Source: Eubacteriales bacterium (GTDB lineage Bacteria > Bacillota_A > Clostridia > Christensenellales > Aristaeellaceae). From it: DNA of 5,172 bases. Positions 4,971-5,172 of the stretch are shown here, in pieces (the stretch's first letter is position 1; each line of letters starts with the position of its first letter). The translations under genes were made by a program, and so were the position numbers. Below the pieces are notes generated by a model. That model was not told the DNA's origin. It saw only the letters and a list, made by a program, of their open reading frames with translations, and ran no database searches. The stretch spans positions 1 to 5,172 of the forward strand of contig JAUMYC010000171.1 in NCBI GenBank assembly GCA_030528845.1, in the 5' to 3' direction.

Positions 4971-5172
4971 TTACTTGTTGATGACGGCCTTGATGCGGCG
5001 CACGCCCGCAGAGGAGGATTCTTCCTTGAGGATCTTGAAGCTGACCAGATCGCCGGTGTTTTCGGCATGCGGGCCGCCGCAGATCTCCTTGGAATATTCG
5101 CCCATGGTGTACACCTTCACGCGCTCGCCGTACTTGGATTCGAACAGGCCGATGGCGCCCTGCGCCTTGGCC
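4971..5172 (-). CDS. alaS: Alanyl-tRNA synthetase, C-terminal end (5' part outside window)
   Basis: Reading the minus strand inward from the right edge gives 66 residues with no stop until TAA (complement of 4971-4973). The visible part runs from [17 protein letters not shown] through [13 protein letters not shown] to [17 protein letters not shown]. This matches the end of the AlaRS editing (second additional) domain: the CGGPH segment supplies the Cys-x3-His half of the zinc site and GVRRIKAV is the usual following strand. Alanyl-tRNA synthetase charges tRNA-Ala in the cytoplasm, and this domain removes mischarged serine or glycine. The protein stops right after the editing domain, where long AlaRS proteins continue into the C-Ala region, so this looks like the short clostridial form. 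A free-standing AlaX editing protein is a less likely alternative. The gene is convergent with the ABC operon and has its own terminator at 4871-4907. Confidence 0.8.
   Translation of the reverse strand, partial: AKAQGAIGLFESKYGERVKVYTMGEYSKEICGGPHAENTGDLVSFKILKEESSSAGVRRIKAVINK

Noticed and set aside
4811..5068. An 85-codon minus-strand frame across the repeat element and the alaS end
   Set aside because: It is out of frame with the AlaRS editing-domain peptide, crosses a terminator and the hairpin repeat, and lacks any family resemblance.

Overview
The window looks like chromosomal DNA from a GC-rich, Gram-positive anaerobe of the class Clostridia, perhaps Oscillospiraceae or a neighbouring gut lineage. 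This is inferred from strong AGGAGG-type ribosome binding sites, a sigma-A-like promoter, a BmrCD/LmrCD-like exporter operon under a MarR regulator, an alanyl-tRNA synthetase end typical of short clostridial enzymes, and a hairpin-rich intergenic repeat of a kind I recall from that group. No database search was possible.

Layout. (1) Bases 1-226 hold the 3' end of a plus-strand gene resembling the C-terminus of L-fucose/L-arabinose isomerase family proteins, closed by a textbook intrinsic terminator at 251-283. (2) Bases 284-430 are a regulatory region: a near-consensus promoter (377-405), a possible weaker upstream promoter (327-355), and related AAC-N-GTT palindromic sequences at the predicted start of each, which are candidate operators. 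(3) Bases 431-4590 form one tightly packed operon: a MarR-family regulator (431-907), a first ABC exporter half-transporter (904-2628, overlapping the regulator by 4 bases) and a second half-transporter (2629-4590, starting on the base after the previous stop). (4) Bases 4591-4970 are a 380-base intergenic stretch without a gene but dense in structure: a small hairpin (4617-4631), a perfect 17-bp-stem hairpin (4635-4673), plain sequence (about 4674-4749), a 101-bp MITE-like element with 24-bp imperfect terminal inverted repeats and a chain of hairpins (4750-4850), and a minus-strand intrinsic terminator (4871-4907). (5) Bases 4971-5172 carry the 3' end of a minus-strand gene, most likely alaS, convergent with the ABC operon.

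How the parts work together. The two ABC proteins almost certainly form a heterodimeric exporter with one canonical and one degenerate ATP site: the first subunit has Asp in place of the catalytic Glu and Gln in place of the switch His, and the second carries LSQGQ instead of LSGGQ, so all the deviations fall in the same composite site. The MarR protein probably represses its own operon from the palindrome overlapping the start site and ribosome binding site, and a ligand, possibly a transported drug or metabolite, would relieve this. The core genes belong to known families. The least explained material is the intergenic repeat cluster at 4617-4907. I see no convincing evidence of a wholly new system here.
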